DNA of 64,000 nucleotides from Candidatus Thiodiazotropha sp. LNASS1 (GCF_964212655.1 NZ_OZ156465.1:2852001-2916000), one strand, 5' to 3'; counted from the stretch's first letter, positions 18,714-28,806 are shown. The notes: generated by a model from the sequence alone, not told the origin. Made by a program: numbers and translations.

Positions 18714-18730
18714 CTATCATGCAAAAGCCG

Positions 18731-19699
18731 CTAAGGCTTCCTGGTTTTGTTGTAATTCTGCAATGTCTTTTCGGACCAGAAACTATCGGGCAGATCCACA
18801 TTGAGTGAGATGGTACTGCGGGGCACATAGACCAGACTGTCCTTACCGTCCCCATGGGTGATTGCATAAATATAGCGCGGATAGGCGATGCGGGGATCCG
18901 GTTGATCCAGGGACTGCCAATCGATATATACCGTCTTAACCTTCTCATCGCCTTTATAATAGACAGTTCGATAGAGGGCGAATGTCTCTTTATCGATATC
19001 ACTGACATGGTAGTCATACCACCAATTGTGAAAATTGGTGGTGCTTTTCAGATGGTATACCGGTTTGCCTTTGTGCCCGCACTGGGGCGCGGGCAGGTCG
19101 CGTGTATAGCGGGTCTGCTCCCAGCGCTGCAGCTGCATGACGGCCAGACACTCCTGCATAACGCCTTCGCCAAGAAGTTCGTGGGTTTCATCCTCAGGGC
19201 GACGCAGCACCAGCTCACCATAGGTCAGATTGGTGCCGAACCAGACATCTTCATGGGAGGGCTCGTTGATACGCCTGATCTTGCGCAGTGCGGGCAACCA
19301 CATCGATATCAGATTGCCCTTTTGAGGGTCCGTATAGCGTGTGAACAGCACCCCGGTGCCTTTGGTCTTGCCCGAGGTCAGGATCGCCATCTGCTGGCTC
19401 TCTATGGCAGGGTCTTGCGGAGCATTGTTGACATAGGTGTCGAAGGTCTGAACTCCAGGCACCCTGTTGCGGCTACGCATCGCCTGCGGCGCTCGATTGA
19501 CGACCAACGCAACCTCCCTGCCACTGCGCTTGCTGAGCGCATTCTTTACCAGTCCGCCGTGCGCCGCGACATAGACCTGCTCGGCTATCTCATGGGCGTT
19601 CAAAGACGATGGCACCGGTCGGCCTGAATCGTCTGCCGGTGCAGTCGAGGCAAAGCAGACCATGCAAAAAAACGCAATTCTGATGGGCCTGATAAACAT
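18731..19699 (-). CDS. LolA-like outer membrane lipoprotein-sorting protein (PF17131 type)
   Basis: 322 residues from the ATG at 19699, chosen because a clear signal peptide follows (IRPIRIAFFCMVCFASTAPA); the open frame reaches 19840 but the extra residues look non-signal-like. The mature part carries FTRYTDPQKGNLISMWLPALRKIRRI and HEDVWFGTNLTYGEL, typical of the LolA-fold proteins that accompany MMPL/RND exporters. It is probably a periplasmic shuttle that takes a lipid from the exporter 17 bases downstream to the outer membrane. Divergent from hslV. Confidence 0.85.
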   Translation of the reverse strand: MFIRPIRIAFFCMVCFASTAPADDSGRPVPSSLNAHEIAEQVYVAAHGGLVKNALSKRSGREVALVVNRAPQAMRSRNRVPGVQTFDTYVNNAPQDPAIESQQMAILTSGKTKGTGVLFTRYTDPQKGNLISMWLPALRKIRRINEPSHEDVWFGTNLTYGELVLRRPEDETHELLGEGVMQECLAVMQLQRWEQTRYTRDLPAPQCGHKGKPVYHLKSTTNFHNWWYDYHVSDIDKETFALYRTVYYKGDEKVKTVYIDWQSLDQPDPRIAYPRYIYAITHGDGKDSLVYVPRSTISLNVDLPDSFWSEKTLQNYNKTRKP

Positions 19700-19859
19700 A
19701 GGCGTGACTCTGCCATGGATACCGATGTCAAACAAGGAAGTGAAATCCCTAATATTTTTGAAATTCAATGACAGTGAGACATCACTCCGGAGGGATTGAA
19801 GGATACTGAAATGTAGCCTCCCAAACCTTGTGCGAACCATGCTCGAACGGTTGTCGATT

Positions 19860-19887
19860 TTTCACCGGCCCCCACCTCAGGTACAAT
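19860..19887 (+). promoter_or_regulatory. Candidate hslV promoter
   Basis: TTTCAC at 19860-19865 and TACAAT at 19882-19887, 16 bases apart and about 32 bases before the hslV GTG. A C-rich CCCCCTCATTAAAT just downstream recalls a heat-shock sigma -10 element but has no matching CTTGAA, so sigma-32 control is not supported by sequence alone. Confidence 0.35.
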
Positions 19888-19918
19888 CGCCCCCTCATTA
19901 AATACTCTCGGGATCGGC

Positions 19919-20464
19919 GTGGAAAACTTCAGAGGCACTACCATTCTATCAGTCAGGCGTAACGGTAAAGTGGTTATCGGTGGCGACGGCCAGGTCTCGC
20001 TTGGCAATACCGTCATGAAAGGCAATGCGCGTAAAGTGAGGCAGCTTTATAAAGGAAAGGTCATTGCGGGCTTCGCCGGCGCCACGGCAGATGCATTTAC
20101 CCTGTTTGAGCGTTTTGAGGGCAAACTGGAGAAGCACCAGGGGCACCTCACCCGCGCAGCCGTTGAAATGGCCAAAGACTGGCGCACCGACCGGGCGCTG
20201 CGCCGACTGGAGGCCTTGCTGTGCGTCGCCGACGAGGAGACTTCGCTGATCATCTCCGGCACCGGTGACGTGATCGAACCGGAGCATAACCTGATGGCGA
20301 TAGGTTCCGGCGGCAGCTTCGCCCAGGCCGCAGCCCGCGCACTGTTGGAAAACACGGAACTCGGGGCCCGCGGGATCGTCGAAAAGGGACTCGGTATCGC
20401 CGCCGATATCTGTATCTATACCAACCATAACCTCGTACTGGAAGAGTTGGACAGCAAAACCTAG
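19919..20464 (+). CDS. hslV: ATP-dependent protease peptidase subunit HslV
   Basis: 181 residues from a GTG. HslV is the threonine protease of the HslVU (ClpQY) complex, which degrades misfolded cytosolic proteins. The N-terminus [18 protein letters not shown] places the nucleophile Thr at residue 7, so a six-residue propeptide must be removed; no start codon lies nearer. [22 protein letters not shown] and the [14 protein letters not shown] segment are family hallmarks. hslU follows after 49 bases, the usual order. Confidence 0.96.
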   Translation: MENFRGTTILSVRRNGKVVIGGDGQVSLGNTVMKGNARKVRQLYKGKVIAGFAGATADAFTLFERFEGKLEKHQGHLTRAAVEMAKDWRTDRALRRLEALLCVADEETSLIISGTGDVIEPEHNLMAIGSGGSFAQAAARALLENTELGARGIVEKGLGIAADICIYTNHNLVLEELDSKT

Positions 20465-20513
20465 ATCGCTCACCAGGTATTCTGAGTCGGACCATAATTT
20501 GCGGAAATCATTG

Positions 20514-21851
20514 ATGTCGGAAATAACCCCCCAACAGATCGTCGCTGAACTGGACAAGCACATTATCGGCCAGACTGACGCCAAGCGCGCCGTGGCTATC
20601 GCCCTGCGCAACCGTTGGCGTCGCGCCCAGGTTTCCGAGAGCCTGCGCAATGAGATCACGCCAAAAAACATTCTGATGATCGGCCCCACCGGCGTCGGCA
20701 AGACAGAGATCGCGCGACGCCTGGCCAAACTGGCCAACGCGCCTTTTCTGAAGGTGGAAGCGACCAAATTCACCGAAGTCGGCTATGTCGGCAGAGAGGT
20801 CGATTCGATCATCCGTGAATTGACCGACTCTGCTGTCAAAATGGTGCGGGAAGGTGAGATGGCCAAGGTTTCCAGTGAAGCCAGTCAGGCCGCCGAGGAG
20901 CGGATTCTAGACGCCTTGCTGCCCTCACCCTCCAGCTCGGGTTGGGGCGACAGCGAGACCAGTTCGGGGATCTCCGATGCGACCCGGGAGAAATTCCGTG
21001 ACAAACTGCGAAGTGGCGGGCTCGACGACAAGGAGATCGATATCGAGGTCAACGCCACCCCGGTAGGGGTCGAGATCATGGCGCCTCCCGGTATGGAAGA
21101 GATGACCAGCCAGCTGCAGGGCATGTTCCAAAATCTGGGGAGTGGCCGCACGCGACGCCGCAAACTGCGCATCAAGGATGCGTTCAAGGTCCTGAGTGAC
21201 GAAGAGGCGGCCAAGCGCATCAATGAAGAGGATCTCAAGTTGCGGGCGCTGGAGATGGTGGAGCAACATGGGATCGTCTTTATCGATGAACTGGATAAGG
21301 TAACCAGCCGTGCCGAGACCCGGGGAGCGGACGTCTCCCGCGAGGGGGTGCAACGCGATCTGCTGCCCCTGGTGGAGGGATGTACCATCTCCACCAAACA
21401 CGGCATGGTCAAGACCGATCATATCCTGTTCATTGCATCCGGCGCCTTCCATCTCGCCAAGCCATCCGACCTGATCCCCGAGCTCCAGGGCCGATTACCT
21501 ATCCGGGTGGAGTTGTCCGCACTCACGACCGATGATTTCACCCGCATTCTTACCGAGCCAGACGCCTCTCTCACCGAGCAGTACCAGGCCCTGCTGGAGA
21601 CGGAAAACGTGCGCCTGAGCTTTACCGAAGCGGGTATACGCCGCATTGCGGAGACCGCCTGGCAAGTGAATGAAAGGACTGAGAATATCGGCGCACGCCG
21701 CCTGCACACAGTGATGGAACGCCTGCTGGAGAGTATCTCTTTCATGGCCTCGGAGCATGCCGAAGAGACCATTGTCATCGATGAGAACTATGTCGATGAT
21801 CAACTCTCACAGCTGGCGGCGGACGAGGATCTGAGTCAGTACATTCTATAA
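20514..21851 (+). CDS. hslU: HslU ATPase/unfoldase
   Basis: 445 residues from the ATG at 20514 ([20 protein letters not shown]), preferred over an upstream in-frame start at 20499. Walker A is [15 protein letters not shown], Walker [10 protein letters not shown], with the I-domain between them (about residues 110-240) and the sensor/arginine region [14 protein letters not shown] near the end. The C-terminal DLSQYIL is the tail that inserts into HslV to activate it. It forms the hexameric AAA+ partner of the preceding hslV product. Confidence 0.97.
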   Translation: MSEITPQQIVAELDKHIIGQTDAKRAVAIALRNRWRRAQVSESLRNEITPKNILMIGPTGVGKTEIARRLAKLANAPFLKVEATKFTEVGYVGREVDSIIRELTDSAVKMVREGEMAKVSSEASQAAEERILDALLPSPSSSGWGDSETSSGISDATREKFRDKLRSGGLDDKEIDIEVNATPVGVEIMAPPGMEEMTSQLQGMFQNLGSGRTRRRKLRIKDAFKVLSDEEAAKRINEEDLKLRALEMVEQHGIVFIDELDKVTSRAETRGADVSREGVQRDLLPLVEGCTISTKHGMVKTDHILFIASGAFHLAKPSDLIPELQGRLPIRVELSALTTDDFTRILTEPDASLTEQYQALLETENVRLSFTEAGIRRIAETAWQVNERTENIGARRLHTVMERLLESISFMASEHAEETIVIDENYVDDQLSQLAADEDLSQYIL

Positions 21852-21957
21852 GGGTGCACAGACCAGATCACGCTATACCGACCGGGTATATCGGCCCGAT
21901 CTGGGGATAGAATGGTAGTTTGGTGCACTAGCAGTCAACAAAGAGTGAGAGCAAACC

Positions 21958-22326
21958 ATGTCACATCCCAATCCGACAGAGATCCATCTGCACAAGCAGT
22001 CCCGTGTTTTGGAAATCAGCTTCGACGATGGCAGTAAATTCAGTTATCCCGCGGAGTATCTCAGGGTATTTTCCCCCTCCGCCGAGGTGCAGGGCCATGG
22101 ACCCGGGCAAGAGGTCTTGCAGGTCGGCAAAGAAGAGGTGAATATTGCCCATATCGATCCCGTGGGAAATTATGCCATCTGTCTGCACTTCGATGATGAG
22201 CACAACACCGGCATATACTCCTGGGATACGCTCTATCAGCTCGGCCTGAACTACGAACGGAACTGGCAGGATTATCTGCAACGGCTGAAAACCGCCGGGT
22301 ATGAGCGCAAAACGCCCTCGGCTTAG
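21958..22326 (+). CDS. DUF971 family protein
   Basis: 122 residues. The DUF971 domain (gamma-butyrobetaine hydroxylase N-terminal-like) is visible as LEISFDDGSKFSYPAEYLRVFSPSAEV, VGNYAICLHFDDEHNTGIYSWDTLY. It often sits between hslU and ubiE in proteobacteria, as here; members elsewhere have been linked to Fe-S cluster or ubiquinone biology, but I do not assign a role. Starts 106 bases after hslU; AGAGTGAGAG precedes the ATG. Confidence 0.88.
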   Translation: MSHPNPTEIHLHKQSRVLEISFDDGSKFSYPAEYLRVFSPSAEVQGHGPGQEVLQVGKEEVNIAHIDPVGNYAICLHFDDEHNTGIYSWDTLYQLGLNYERNWQDYLQRLKTAGYERKTPSA

Positions 22327-22390
22327 ACAGCAGACGCTGGCGATGGTATAGATCCGCCTGGATACGGCTCCCTTAGACAGGTATAGATTG

Positions 22391-23140
22391 ATGAAGGATG
22401 AGAAGACCACACATTTCGGCTATCAGGACGTTCCTGTCGGTGAGAAGGCAGGCAGGGTTCGCCAGGTTTTCGATTCGGTTGCCAATAAATATGACCTGAT
22501 GAACGACTTGATGTCTCTCGGAATACATCGTCTGTGGAAGCGCCAAACCATCGAGCTTTCAGGTATGCGCAAGGGGCATAGGGTATTGGACCTGGCTGCC
22601 GGCACTGGAGATCTATCAGCCAGGTTCAGCGGTCTTGTGGGTGATGACGGACTGGTGGTCTTCTCCGACATCAATGCCTCGATGCTGCAGGTCGGTAGAG
22701 AGCGCATGGAAGACCAGGGACGGGTCGGCAACTTGCATTATGTTCAGGCCGATGCTCAGCATCTGCCCTTTCCCGACAATCATTTCGATTGCGTCACGAT
22801 CGGCTTCGGCCTGCGCAATGTCACCGATAAACAGCTGGCGCTGAATGCTATCTTCCGCAGTGTCAGACCGGGGGGACGCCTGTTGGTGCTGGAGTTCTCC
22901 AAGCCCACCCATCGCGCCCTGGAGAAGGTCTACGATCTCTACTCGTTCACCCTGTTGCCGAAAATCGGCAAACTGGTCACCGATGACGAGGAGAGCTACC
23001 GCTATCTGGCCGAGTCCATCCGCATGCACCCGGACCAGGAGACACTCAAGGGTATGATGGAGCACGCCGGCTTCGAACGCTGTGACTATTTCAATCTGAC
23101 CGGAGGTGTTGTGGCAATTCATCGGGGCTATAAACTCTAG
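22391..23140 (+). CDS. ubiE: Ubiquinone/menaquinone C-methyltransferase UbiE
   Basis: 249 residues from the ATG at 22391. UbiE is the SAM-dependent C-methyltransferase of ubiquinone (and menaquinone) synthesis. It shows [26 protein letters not shown], the SAM-binding [14 protein letters not shown], a [20 protein letters not shown] segment and the final [16 protein letters not shown] typical of the family. It precedes ubiJ and ubiB in the conserved ubiE-ubiJ-ubiB cluster. Confidence 0.97.
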   Translation: MKDEKTTHFGYQDVPVGEKAGRVRQVFDSVANKYDLMNDLMSLGIHRLWKRQTIELSGMRKGHRVLDLAAGTGDLSARFSGLVGDDGLVVFSDINASMLQVGRERMEDQGRVGNLHYVQADAQHLPFPDNHFDCVTIGFGLRNVTDKQLALNAIFRSVRPGGRLLVLEFSKPTHRALEKVYDLYSFTLLPKIGKLVTDDEESYRYLAESIRMHPDQETLKGMMEHAGFERCDYFNLTGGVVAIHRGYKL

Positions 23141-23218
23141 GGATTATCGATCGATGTTGCCCGCCAGCCCTCAGATAATCCCCCTCGCAGTGACACCGGA
23201 TCGCAGGAAGAACCTGCC

Positions 23219-23848
23219 ATGACCATTACTGCGGCACTCTCTGCAACCCTCGAGGCGCTTTTGAATCAGGCCATTCACCTCGATCCGGAGACTCCCGCCC
23301 GGCTCACACCCATGCATGGCAAGGTGATCCGGTTGGACCTGTTGGGCATGGGTAGCCCCCTCTATCTCATCCCCGACCCCAACGGCATCCAGGTCCTGAA
23401 TGATTTCGAAGGCCAGGCTGACTGCAGTTTGCGCGGTTCTCCCTTCGACCTGATGCGTATGCGCGGTACCAGCAAGAGCGCGGACCAACTCTTCAAGGGC
23501 AATGTGGAGATTGAGGGTGATACCGCACTTGCACAGCAATTCGGCGCCCTGCTGGCTGATCTTGACATCGACTGGGAGGAGCAGCTTTCACGCGTTACCG
23601 GCGATATAGCCGCCCACGAAATTGGCAAGCTGGTGAAATCTGCGATCAGTTGGGGACGCTCAGTAAACAGAACCACAGAACAGAATCTTCAGGAGTACCT
23701 CCAGGAAGAGCTGCGCCTGATTCCTTCTCGACATGAAATATCTACCTTTCTCGATGAGATCGACCGATTGCGCGATGACGCGGACCGGCTCGAGGCCCGG
23801 GTACAGCGACTGAAGCAGCATCTGGATGATAAGGATAAGGCCTCGTGA
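23219..23848 (+). CDS. ubiJ: Ubiquinone biosynthesis accessory factor UbiJ (SCP2 domain)
   Basis: 209 residues. An N-terminal SCP2 lipid-binding domain (about 15-115; [29 protein letters not shown]) holds hydrophobic ubiquinone intermediates in the cytosolic Ubi complex. The C-terminus forms a helical or coiled segment (about 160-205, [23 protein letters not shown]). Its TGA stop overlaps the ubiB GTG start (GTGA), so the two are translationally coupled, as in E. coli-type operons. Confidence 0.94.
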   Translation: MTITAALSATLEALLNQAIHLDPETPARLTPMHGKVIRLDLLGMGSPLYLIPDPNGIQVLNDFEGQADCSLRGSPFDLMRMRGTSKSADQLFKGNVEIEGDTALAQQFGALLADLDIDWEEQLSRVTGDIAAHEIGKLVKSAISWGRSVNRTTEQNLQEYLQEELRLIPSRHEISTFLDEIDRLRDDADRLEARVQRLKQHLDDKDKAS

Positions 23849-25503
23849 TACATCCCTCCCAGGCCATCCGGCTGATCCACATTAACCTTGTATTGCTGCG
23901 CCACGGCCTGGATGAGGTCATCCTCGCCACCCATCTGTTCCGGCCGATTCGATTTCTTATCTACCTATCTCCCTGGTTCTGGTTTCGCAAGGATCGCTCG
24001 CCCTATCCGGTCCGTATCCGTCGGACGCTGGAGGATCTCGGACCCATATTCGTCAAGTTCGGCCAGATCCTCTCAACCCGGCGAGACCTATTGCCCGATG
24101 ACCTGGCGAATGAGTTGGCCAAGCTGCAGGACCGGGTACCGCCATTCCCGGGAGAGAAGGCCAGAGCCATAATCGAGAAGGCCTATGGCCGGCCCATCGA
24201 CGAGCTGTTGGAGGCCTTCGATGAGCAACCGCTCGCTTCGGCGTCCATCGCACAGGTGCATACAGCCCAGTTGAAGGATGGAAAAAAAGTGGTCGTCAAA
24301 GTATTACGGCCACTGATTGAAAAAACCATCCGACGGGATGTGGATCTGCTCTACACCATCGCACGGTTGGCTGAAAAATATTGGAAGGAGGGTCGTCGTC
24401 TGAGACCGGTGGAGGTCGTACAGGAGTATGAAAAGACCATATTCGACGAATTGGACCTGATGCGCGAGGCAGCCAATGCCTCCCAATTGAGACGCAATTT
24501 CATCAACAGTGACGCCCTCTATGTCCCGGAGGTCTATTGGGATCTGACCCGACAGAATGTATTGGTCATGGAGCGTATCAGCGGCACCCCCGTGGGTGAC
24601 ATCGATGCATTGAGGCAACAGGGCATCAGCATGAAATTGCTTGGGGAGCGTGGTGTCGAGATCTTCTTCACCCAGGTCTTCAAGTACAACTTCTTTCATG
24701 CCGACATGCATCCCGGCAATATCTTTGTCGAACCCAACGGCCGTTATATCGCTGTCGACTTCGGCATCATGGGAACCCTGACCGAGGAGGATAAGCGCTA
24801 CCTGGCGGAAAACCTGTTGGCTTTCTTCAACCGTGACTACAAACGGGTGGCTCAACTCCATATCCAGTCGGGCTGGGTACCCGAAGTGACCCGGGTCGAG
24901 GAGTTTGAATCGGCTATACGCACGGTCAGCGAACCGATATTCGAAAAACCACTGAGTGAAATATCATTTGGCCATTTTCTGCTCAGACTGTTTCAAACCG
25001 CCCGACGATTTGATATGGAAGTTCAGCCGCAACTGGTATTGTTGCAGAAGACCCTGCTCAACATAGAGGGCCTGGGGAGGCAACTCTATCCTCAGCTCGA
25101 CCTCTGGACCACCGCGAAGCCGTTTCTTGAACGCTGGATGAGCGAGCAGATCGGACGCCGGGCCTTCGTCGGCAAGCTTAAACAGAACCTGCCTGAAATT
25201 GCCGAACACCTGCCCGATCTGCCGAAAAAGCTGAATAAGATCATCGACGATGCGGCATCCGGCCGGCTTGAGCTCAAATGGAAATCAGATGAACTCGACA
25301 TGCTGCACAAACAGCTGCGCCAAAACCACCGGAATACCATCACCACCATTGCTGGAGGGGCCATGCTGCTAAGCGGCTCTCTGCTGCTGGTATTTGGCAG
25401 TGGCGGATTGCTGCCAATAACCCTGGCCACCGTTTTGGGAACGGGGTTGGGTGCAGGTGGCGGTTTTCTGCTGATAAAAGGCTGGTTCGATACGGCAGAC
25501 TGA
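23845..25503 (+). CDS. ubiB: Ubiquinone biosynthesis regulatory protein kinase UbiB
   Basis: 552 residues from a GTG that overlaps the ubiJ stop. It has the atypical ABC1/ADCK kinase fold: the KxGQ element ([18 protein letters not shown]), an Ala-rich loop ([11 protein letters not shown]), [11 protein letters not shown] and VDFGIMGTL. Two C-terminal membrane helices (about 497-520 and 522-545) anchor it. UbiB supports ubiquinone synthesis, probably by extracting lipid intermediates from the membrane; no substrate phosphorylation is established. End of the hslV-to-ubiB block. Confidence 0.96.
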   Translation: MIHPSQAIRLIHINLVLLRHGLDEVILATHLFRPIRFLIYLSPWFWFRKDRSPYPVRIRRTLEDLGPIFVKFGQILSTRRDLLPDDLANELAKLQDRVPPFPGEKARAIIEKAYGRPIDELLEAFDEQPLASASIAQVHTAQLKDGKKVVVKVLRPLIEKTIRRDVDLLYTIARLAEKYWKEGRRLRPVEVVQEYEKTIFDELDLMREAANASQLRRNFINSDALYVPEVYWDLTRQNVLVMERISGTPVGDIDALRQQGISMKLLGERGVEIFFTQVFKYNFFHADMHPGNIFVEPNGRYIAVDFGIMGTLTEEDKRYLAENLLAFFNRDYKRVAQLHIQSGWVPEVTRVEEFESAIRTVSEPIFEKPLSEISFGHFLLRLFQTARRFDMEVQPQLVLLQKTLLNIEGLGRQLYPQLDLWTTAKPFLERWMSEQIGRRAFVGKLKQNLPEIAEHLPDLPKKLNKIIDDAASGRLELKWKSDELDMLHKQLRQNHRNTITTIAGGAMLLSGSLLLVFGSGGLLPITLATVLGTGLGAGGGFLLIKGWFDTAD

Positions 25504-25618
25504 ATGCCATCGCAATCAGGCAAAAACCACGAATTCCAACCCTTGGCGATAGTGGAAATTTGATCCATCATTATCTGTAGAGCAACAATAATTGGCACCC
25601 AGATCCAAGGAGTCAGCC

Positions 25619-26149
25619 ATGTCACCTTCGACACCCCAAGATCCCTTTGATCGTTTGGCCTCAGCCTACGATAAAATGCTGGATGAGGTACACAAAGCGG
25701 CGGAGTCCGCCAGGGAGAATACCCTTCCAGGCATCAAGGAGTACTTGAAAGATGCCAGAGAGAAATTGATCGAACTGGGTGAGCTCAGCCGGGAGGAAGC
25801 GGAGAAGGTGTCTGGTTACATCGAGCGTGACATGAAGGATGCGGCCAACTACCTGCTGGAGACCGGTGAGCAGCTCTCCGCCTGGTGGCGCTTCGATGTG
25901 CAGCAGGTGGAAAACCGCTTGTTTGAAATGTTCACCGGGGTTGCCGATCAAACCAAGCTGGAACTGGCGAAACTCGCCGAACGGGCCAGCCAATCGTCAC
26001 TCTATCACACAGGCGAGGTTACTGGGCCCGGAACCCTTGTCTGCACAAGCTGTGACAAGGAGATACACTTCAAAAAAACCGGACACATCCCACCCTGTTC
26101 CGGCTGCAAGGGTACCGAGTTTAAACGCTCCTCAATGTCAAAGGGGTAG
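25619..26149 (+). CDS. Zinc-ribbon protein, DUF1451 (YbeL) type
   Basis: 176 residues from the ATG at 25619, set by AAGGAG six bases upstream. The first two thirds are helical and charged (YDKMLDEVHKAAESARENT; LIELGELSREEAEKVSGYIE), and the last 40 residues form a zinc ribbon with CTSCDKE and CSGCKG pairs. This matches the DUF1451 family, whose role is unknown. It lies alone between the ubi cluster and a convergent DUF4124 gene. Confidence 0.85.
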   Translation: MSPSTPQDPFDRLASAYDKMLDEVHKAAESARENTLPGIKEYLKDAREKLIELGELSREEAEKVSGYIERDMKDAANYLLETGEQLSAWWRFDVQQVENRLFEMFTGVADQTKLELAKLAERASQSSLYHTGEVTGPGTLVCTSCDKEIHFKKTGHIPPCSGCKGTEFKRSSMSKG

Positions 26150-26204
26150 CGCAGCGAACAACGAGCAGAAAACGCTGATTCGGACACTATCTTCTTGTGG
26201 CTGG

Positions 26205-26513
26205 CTAACGCAGCGGACAAGTAGAACGCGTAGTCCGTTTAGTTCGCCTCTTCTTAACAACCCTTCTCTCCTTTTTTCTGCTCCGTTTGGTTGAATTGGC
26301 ACGCTTGATCGTCGGCACCTTGCGCATATTCACCGTACTGAAGCTGTCGCTATTGATAGTAGCCCGTCGGCTTCCAGGAGGAGGAGGGGATTGTGTGTAA
26401 TTCAACTTGCCCTGCTCATCGTACCATTTATACATGGCGGCCTGAGCAGACAATGCCGGGAGAAGCAGAAGAGGGCCGAAGATTAATCCTAAGTAGTAGT
26501 TACGCCTATCCAT
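26205..26513 (-). CDS. DUF4124 domain protein with basic tail
   Basis: 102 residues from the ATG at 26513; AGGAA lies nine bases upstream, and a GTG at 26534 is in frame but would disturb the signal peptide. A signal sequence ends LLLPALSAQA, followed directly by the DUF4124 core MYKWYDEQGKLNYTQSPPPP. The last 35 residues are strongly basic (KRSRKKERRVVKKRRTKR). Function unknown; DUF4124 proteins are small exported proteins common in gammaproteobacteria. One of three in this window (others at 40679 and 63246). The basic tail resembles in composition the tail of the adjacent adenylate kinase. Confidence 0.8.
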   Translation of the reverse strand: MDRRNYYLGLIFGPLLLLPALSAQAAMYKWYDEQGKLNYTQSPPPPGSRRATINSDSFSTVNMRKVPTIKRANSTKRSRKKERRVVKKRRTKRTTRSTCPLR

Positions 26514-26641
26514 GAAGCGTGATTCCTGTGTCACAGATCCATGTCAATTACCTTACTATTTTTAGGTATTTATGACAAACGAATATTATTCCCAAGCAAC
26601 AGAAAGCATGACTTAGCTGTTTACAGTCACTACCCAAGTCT

Positions 26642-28063
26642 CTACTTTTTCCTGGATTTGGAACGCTTGGATTTAGTCTTTTTCACCGCAGTTTTTTTGC
26701 CGGATGAAACCTTTGCCGTCACTTTTTTCAACCCGGTGTTCTTGGGAGTCCTCTTTTTGGCCACTCCCTTTTTGTTGGCCGTCTTCTTTGCTTTTGCTTT
26801 TGCTTTTGCTTTTGCTTTTGCACGTTTTTTTACCGCTTTGCCACGCTGCCGTACAGCTGATCGATCGGACTTGGCCGATACCTTGCCGCGTTTCTTGGCA
26901 CTACCGGTTGTGCCTTTTGCCTGTTTCCCGGGTGACGGCCTTGAAGCAGCCTTTTTTGTCGCGACCTTCTTCTTTTCAGCCACTTCAGATTTCAGTGTCT
27001 TCTTTTTGCTTAGCTTCTTCTTGCTTGGTTGCTTTTTTACCGGCTTTTTCTGCGCTGTCCGATGAGTGCTTGATTTCTTTTTAGCCGCGCGTGACTTTGC
27101 CGCAGTCCGTGTGCTCGACTTCTTTTTGGAAGCCTTTTTCTTAACCACTTGCCTGGCTGCCGGCTTTTTTTTGCTTGTCTGCTTTCTGGCCGCCTGTTTC
27201 GTTTCCGCCTTCTTTCGGGTCGCCTTTTTTTTCACTACCTTGTTCGGAGCAGGAACCTTGTCCTTCTTCTCCCGGCTTGCAACAGACACAGGAGCCACTG
27301 TCTCTTCAGCGGATCGGGCAGATGCTTCTTCAAGTACCGGGCTCTTATCGCTCTCCTCTGTACGCTTCTCGGCTACCGGCTGAGCTTCAATCGAGGCATC
27401 CTGACCGGATTGCCGGCTTCCTTCATCGATCGTCTTGCAGATAAGCTGGAAAACCTGATGGATCTCGCCATTGCCGTCGATCTTGACCAATTTATCCTGC
27501 TTCCCATAGTGGGTGATCAGGGGTGATATCAGATGGTCGAAGACGTGAATTCGACTGCTGACCGTCTCTTCGTTGTCATCCGACCTTTGGTGCAGGCGTC
27601 CACCACAAACATCACACACACCGTCAACAACTGGAGGGTTCCTATAGATGTTGTAGAGCAGTCCGCAACTGCGGCAGGTGCGCCGCCCCACCAGACGCTC
27701 CATGAGGGTGTCTGTCTCAATATCGATCAGCAGAATCAGATCTAAGGGTTGATTGATCTCGATCATCAGTTCATCGAGGGTCAGTGCCTGCAGGAGATTT
27801 CTGGGAAAGCCGTCCAGTACGAAACCATCCTGGAGTTCACTTTTCAGCAACCGCTCACGGAGCAGTGCCAGGACTATATCCTCAGTTACCACCCTGCCGG
27901 CATCCTGCAGTTCTTTTACTTCGAGACCCAGTGGCGTCCGCTTCAGCACAGCATTCTTCACCAGCTCGCCCGTCATCACTGGGGATAGGCCGTATTTATT
28001 AGCCAGCAGGTCTGTCTGTGTCCTCTTACCCGACCCCGGTGCCCCCAGTATTACAATTCGCAT
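26642..28063 (-). CDS. Adenylate kinase with long lysine-rich histone-H1-like C-terminal tail
   Basis: 473 residues, about twice the normal length. Residues 1-215 are an adenylate kinase: P-loop GAPGSGKRTQ (the usual Gly after Lys is Arg), TGELVKNAV (Lys for the usual Arg), DGFPRN, RLVGRRTC, a zinc-type lid with CRSC and CDVC, and RSDDNEETVSSRI. The active-site arginines of the P-R-N, GRR and lid positions are kept. Residues about 260-473 are almost only Lys, Ala, Arg, Ser and Thr, with blocks such as KKKATRKKAE and KAKAKAKAKAKK. This is the composition of histone H1/AlgP-like DNA-binding tails. It sits beside the PPi-phosphofructokinase and pyrophosphatase genes. It could be a nucleoid-tethered AMP/ATP enzyme; activity cannot be proven from sequence. 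Confidence 0.85.
   Translation of the reverse strand: MRIVILGAPGSGKRTQTDLLANKYGLSPVMTGELVKNAVLKRTPLGLEVKELQDAGRVVTEDIVLALLRERLLKSELQDGFVLDGFPRNLLQALTLDELMIEINQPLDLILLIDIETDTLMERLVGRRTCRSCGLLYNIYRNPPVVDGVCDVCGGRLHQRSDDNEETVSSRIHVFDHLISPLITHYGKQDKLVKIDGNGEIHQVFQLICKTIDEGSRQSGQDASIEAQPVAEKRTEESDKSPVLEEASARSAEETVAPVSVASREKKDKVPAPNKVVKKKATRKKAETKQAARKQTSKKKPAARQVVKKKASKKKSSTRTAAKSRAAKKKSSTHRTAQKKPVKKQPSKKKLSKKKTLKSEVAEKKKVATKKAASRPSPGKQAKGTTGSAKKRGKVSAKSDRSAVRQRGKAVKKRAKAKAKAKAKAKKTANKKGVAKKRTPKNTGLKKVTAKVSSGKKTAVKKTKSKRSKSRKK
26786..26821. repeat. Hexanucleotide microsatellite (TTTTGC)n in the adenylate kinase tail
   Basis: Five exact TTTTGC units (26792-26821) plus a degenerate one upstream. 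On the minus strand they encode alternating Lys-Ala. The unit is a multiple of three, so copy changes alter tail length without breaking the frame. Confidence 0.85.
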
Positions 28064-28399
28064 CCCCTGATATCTCCAACGCTACAAAAAAAAGTTGTTT
28101 TTCCTTTTATTACAGCCATTTAAGCTGGACCTCATAGACATCTACGATATTTTTTCGCTTAATCGGGCCACCGCCGCTACAGGTACTCTTCATGCTTAAT
28201 TCCACTGTCAGATCCCTTTGTCGGGTGCATCAATTAAGAAAATCCATGGCTCCATCCAAGTTTTGCATTAGCCGCCAGCCGTGAGCTTGGGTAAGCTAAT
28301 CCAAGATTTCCCGCAAAGTCAACGGACTTTGTGTACTAAACAGATCAATTAGATTATTCTTCTCTGCCTCATGCAGCGACCTAATGCAGAGTGGCCTTC
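28064..28399. other. Divergent intergenic region
   Basis: 336 bases between the adenylate kinase gene (leftward) and a small unknown gene (rightward). It contains A- and T-runs near 28085-28105 and 28150 but no clear terminator, RNA gene or repeat that I can support. Confidence 0.3.
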
Positions 28400-28744
28400 A
28401 TGCCTGAAATTCCAGATATAACAGAATCTGAACACTGGATCATCGAAACCACGTTGACAGAGCGTTACGGAGGTAAGGTTGAAACCCAGATTGCAGATGC
28501 CGAGATACGCCTGATGCCCTCCGATCGAGAGCTATCGAGCTGTCCGGTAATCTATTGGAATCAAGAGGACTGCAATTTCATTGTTTTCAAAACCGGCAAC
28601 CGTAAATACCGCTGCCAGTTTTTCTACCGGGGCTATCAACAGTATGGCACCGGTGTCGACGAATACGACGACCTCACTGAATGCATCGTCTCCCTGCTGC
28701 AGGCCCAGGCCGATCATGCGGCAAGAGAGAGAGGTGACCTATAG
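28400..28744 (+). CDS. Conserved-looking small acidic protein, unrecognised
   Basis: 114 residues from the ATG at 28400; a GTG at 28391 is also in frame. I do not recognise a family. It is soluble and acidic, without signal peptide or membrane helix. Visible features are WIIETTLTERYG, two cysteines near the middle (SSCPVIYW, EDCNFIV), a basic-aromatic stretch RKYRCQFFYRGYQQYG and an acidic helix VDEYDDLTECIVSLLQ at the C-terminus. Regular codon use and position 62 bases before the PPi-phosphofructokinase gene suggest a real gene possibly co-transcribed with it. Confidence 0.6.
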   Translation: MPEIPDITESEHWIIETTLTERYGGKVETQIADAEIRLMPSDRELSSCPVIYWNQEDCNFIVFKTGNRKYRCQFFYRGYQQYGTGVDEYDDLTECIVSLLQAQADHAARERGDL

Positions 28745-28806
28745 AGGTCATTGATACCTACCCGGATTTTTAAATAGATATCAATAAACTAAGGGGATCA
28801 TACTAA

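Noticed and set aside
19890-19906. Sigma-32 promoter for hslVU
   Set aside because: A CCCC-rich -10-like stretch exists but no CTTGAA-like -35 at the right distance.
26786-26821. Short tandem repeat considered as a CRISPR-like array
   Set aside because: Six-base units without spacers, lying inside the Lys-Ala coding tail.
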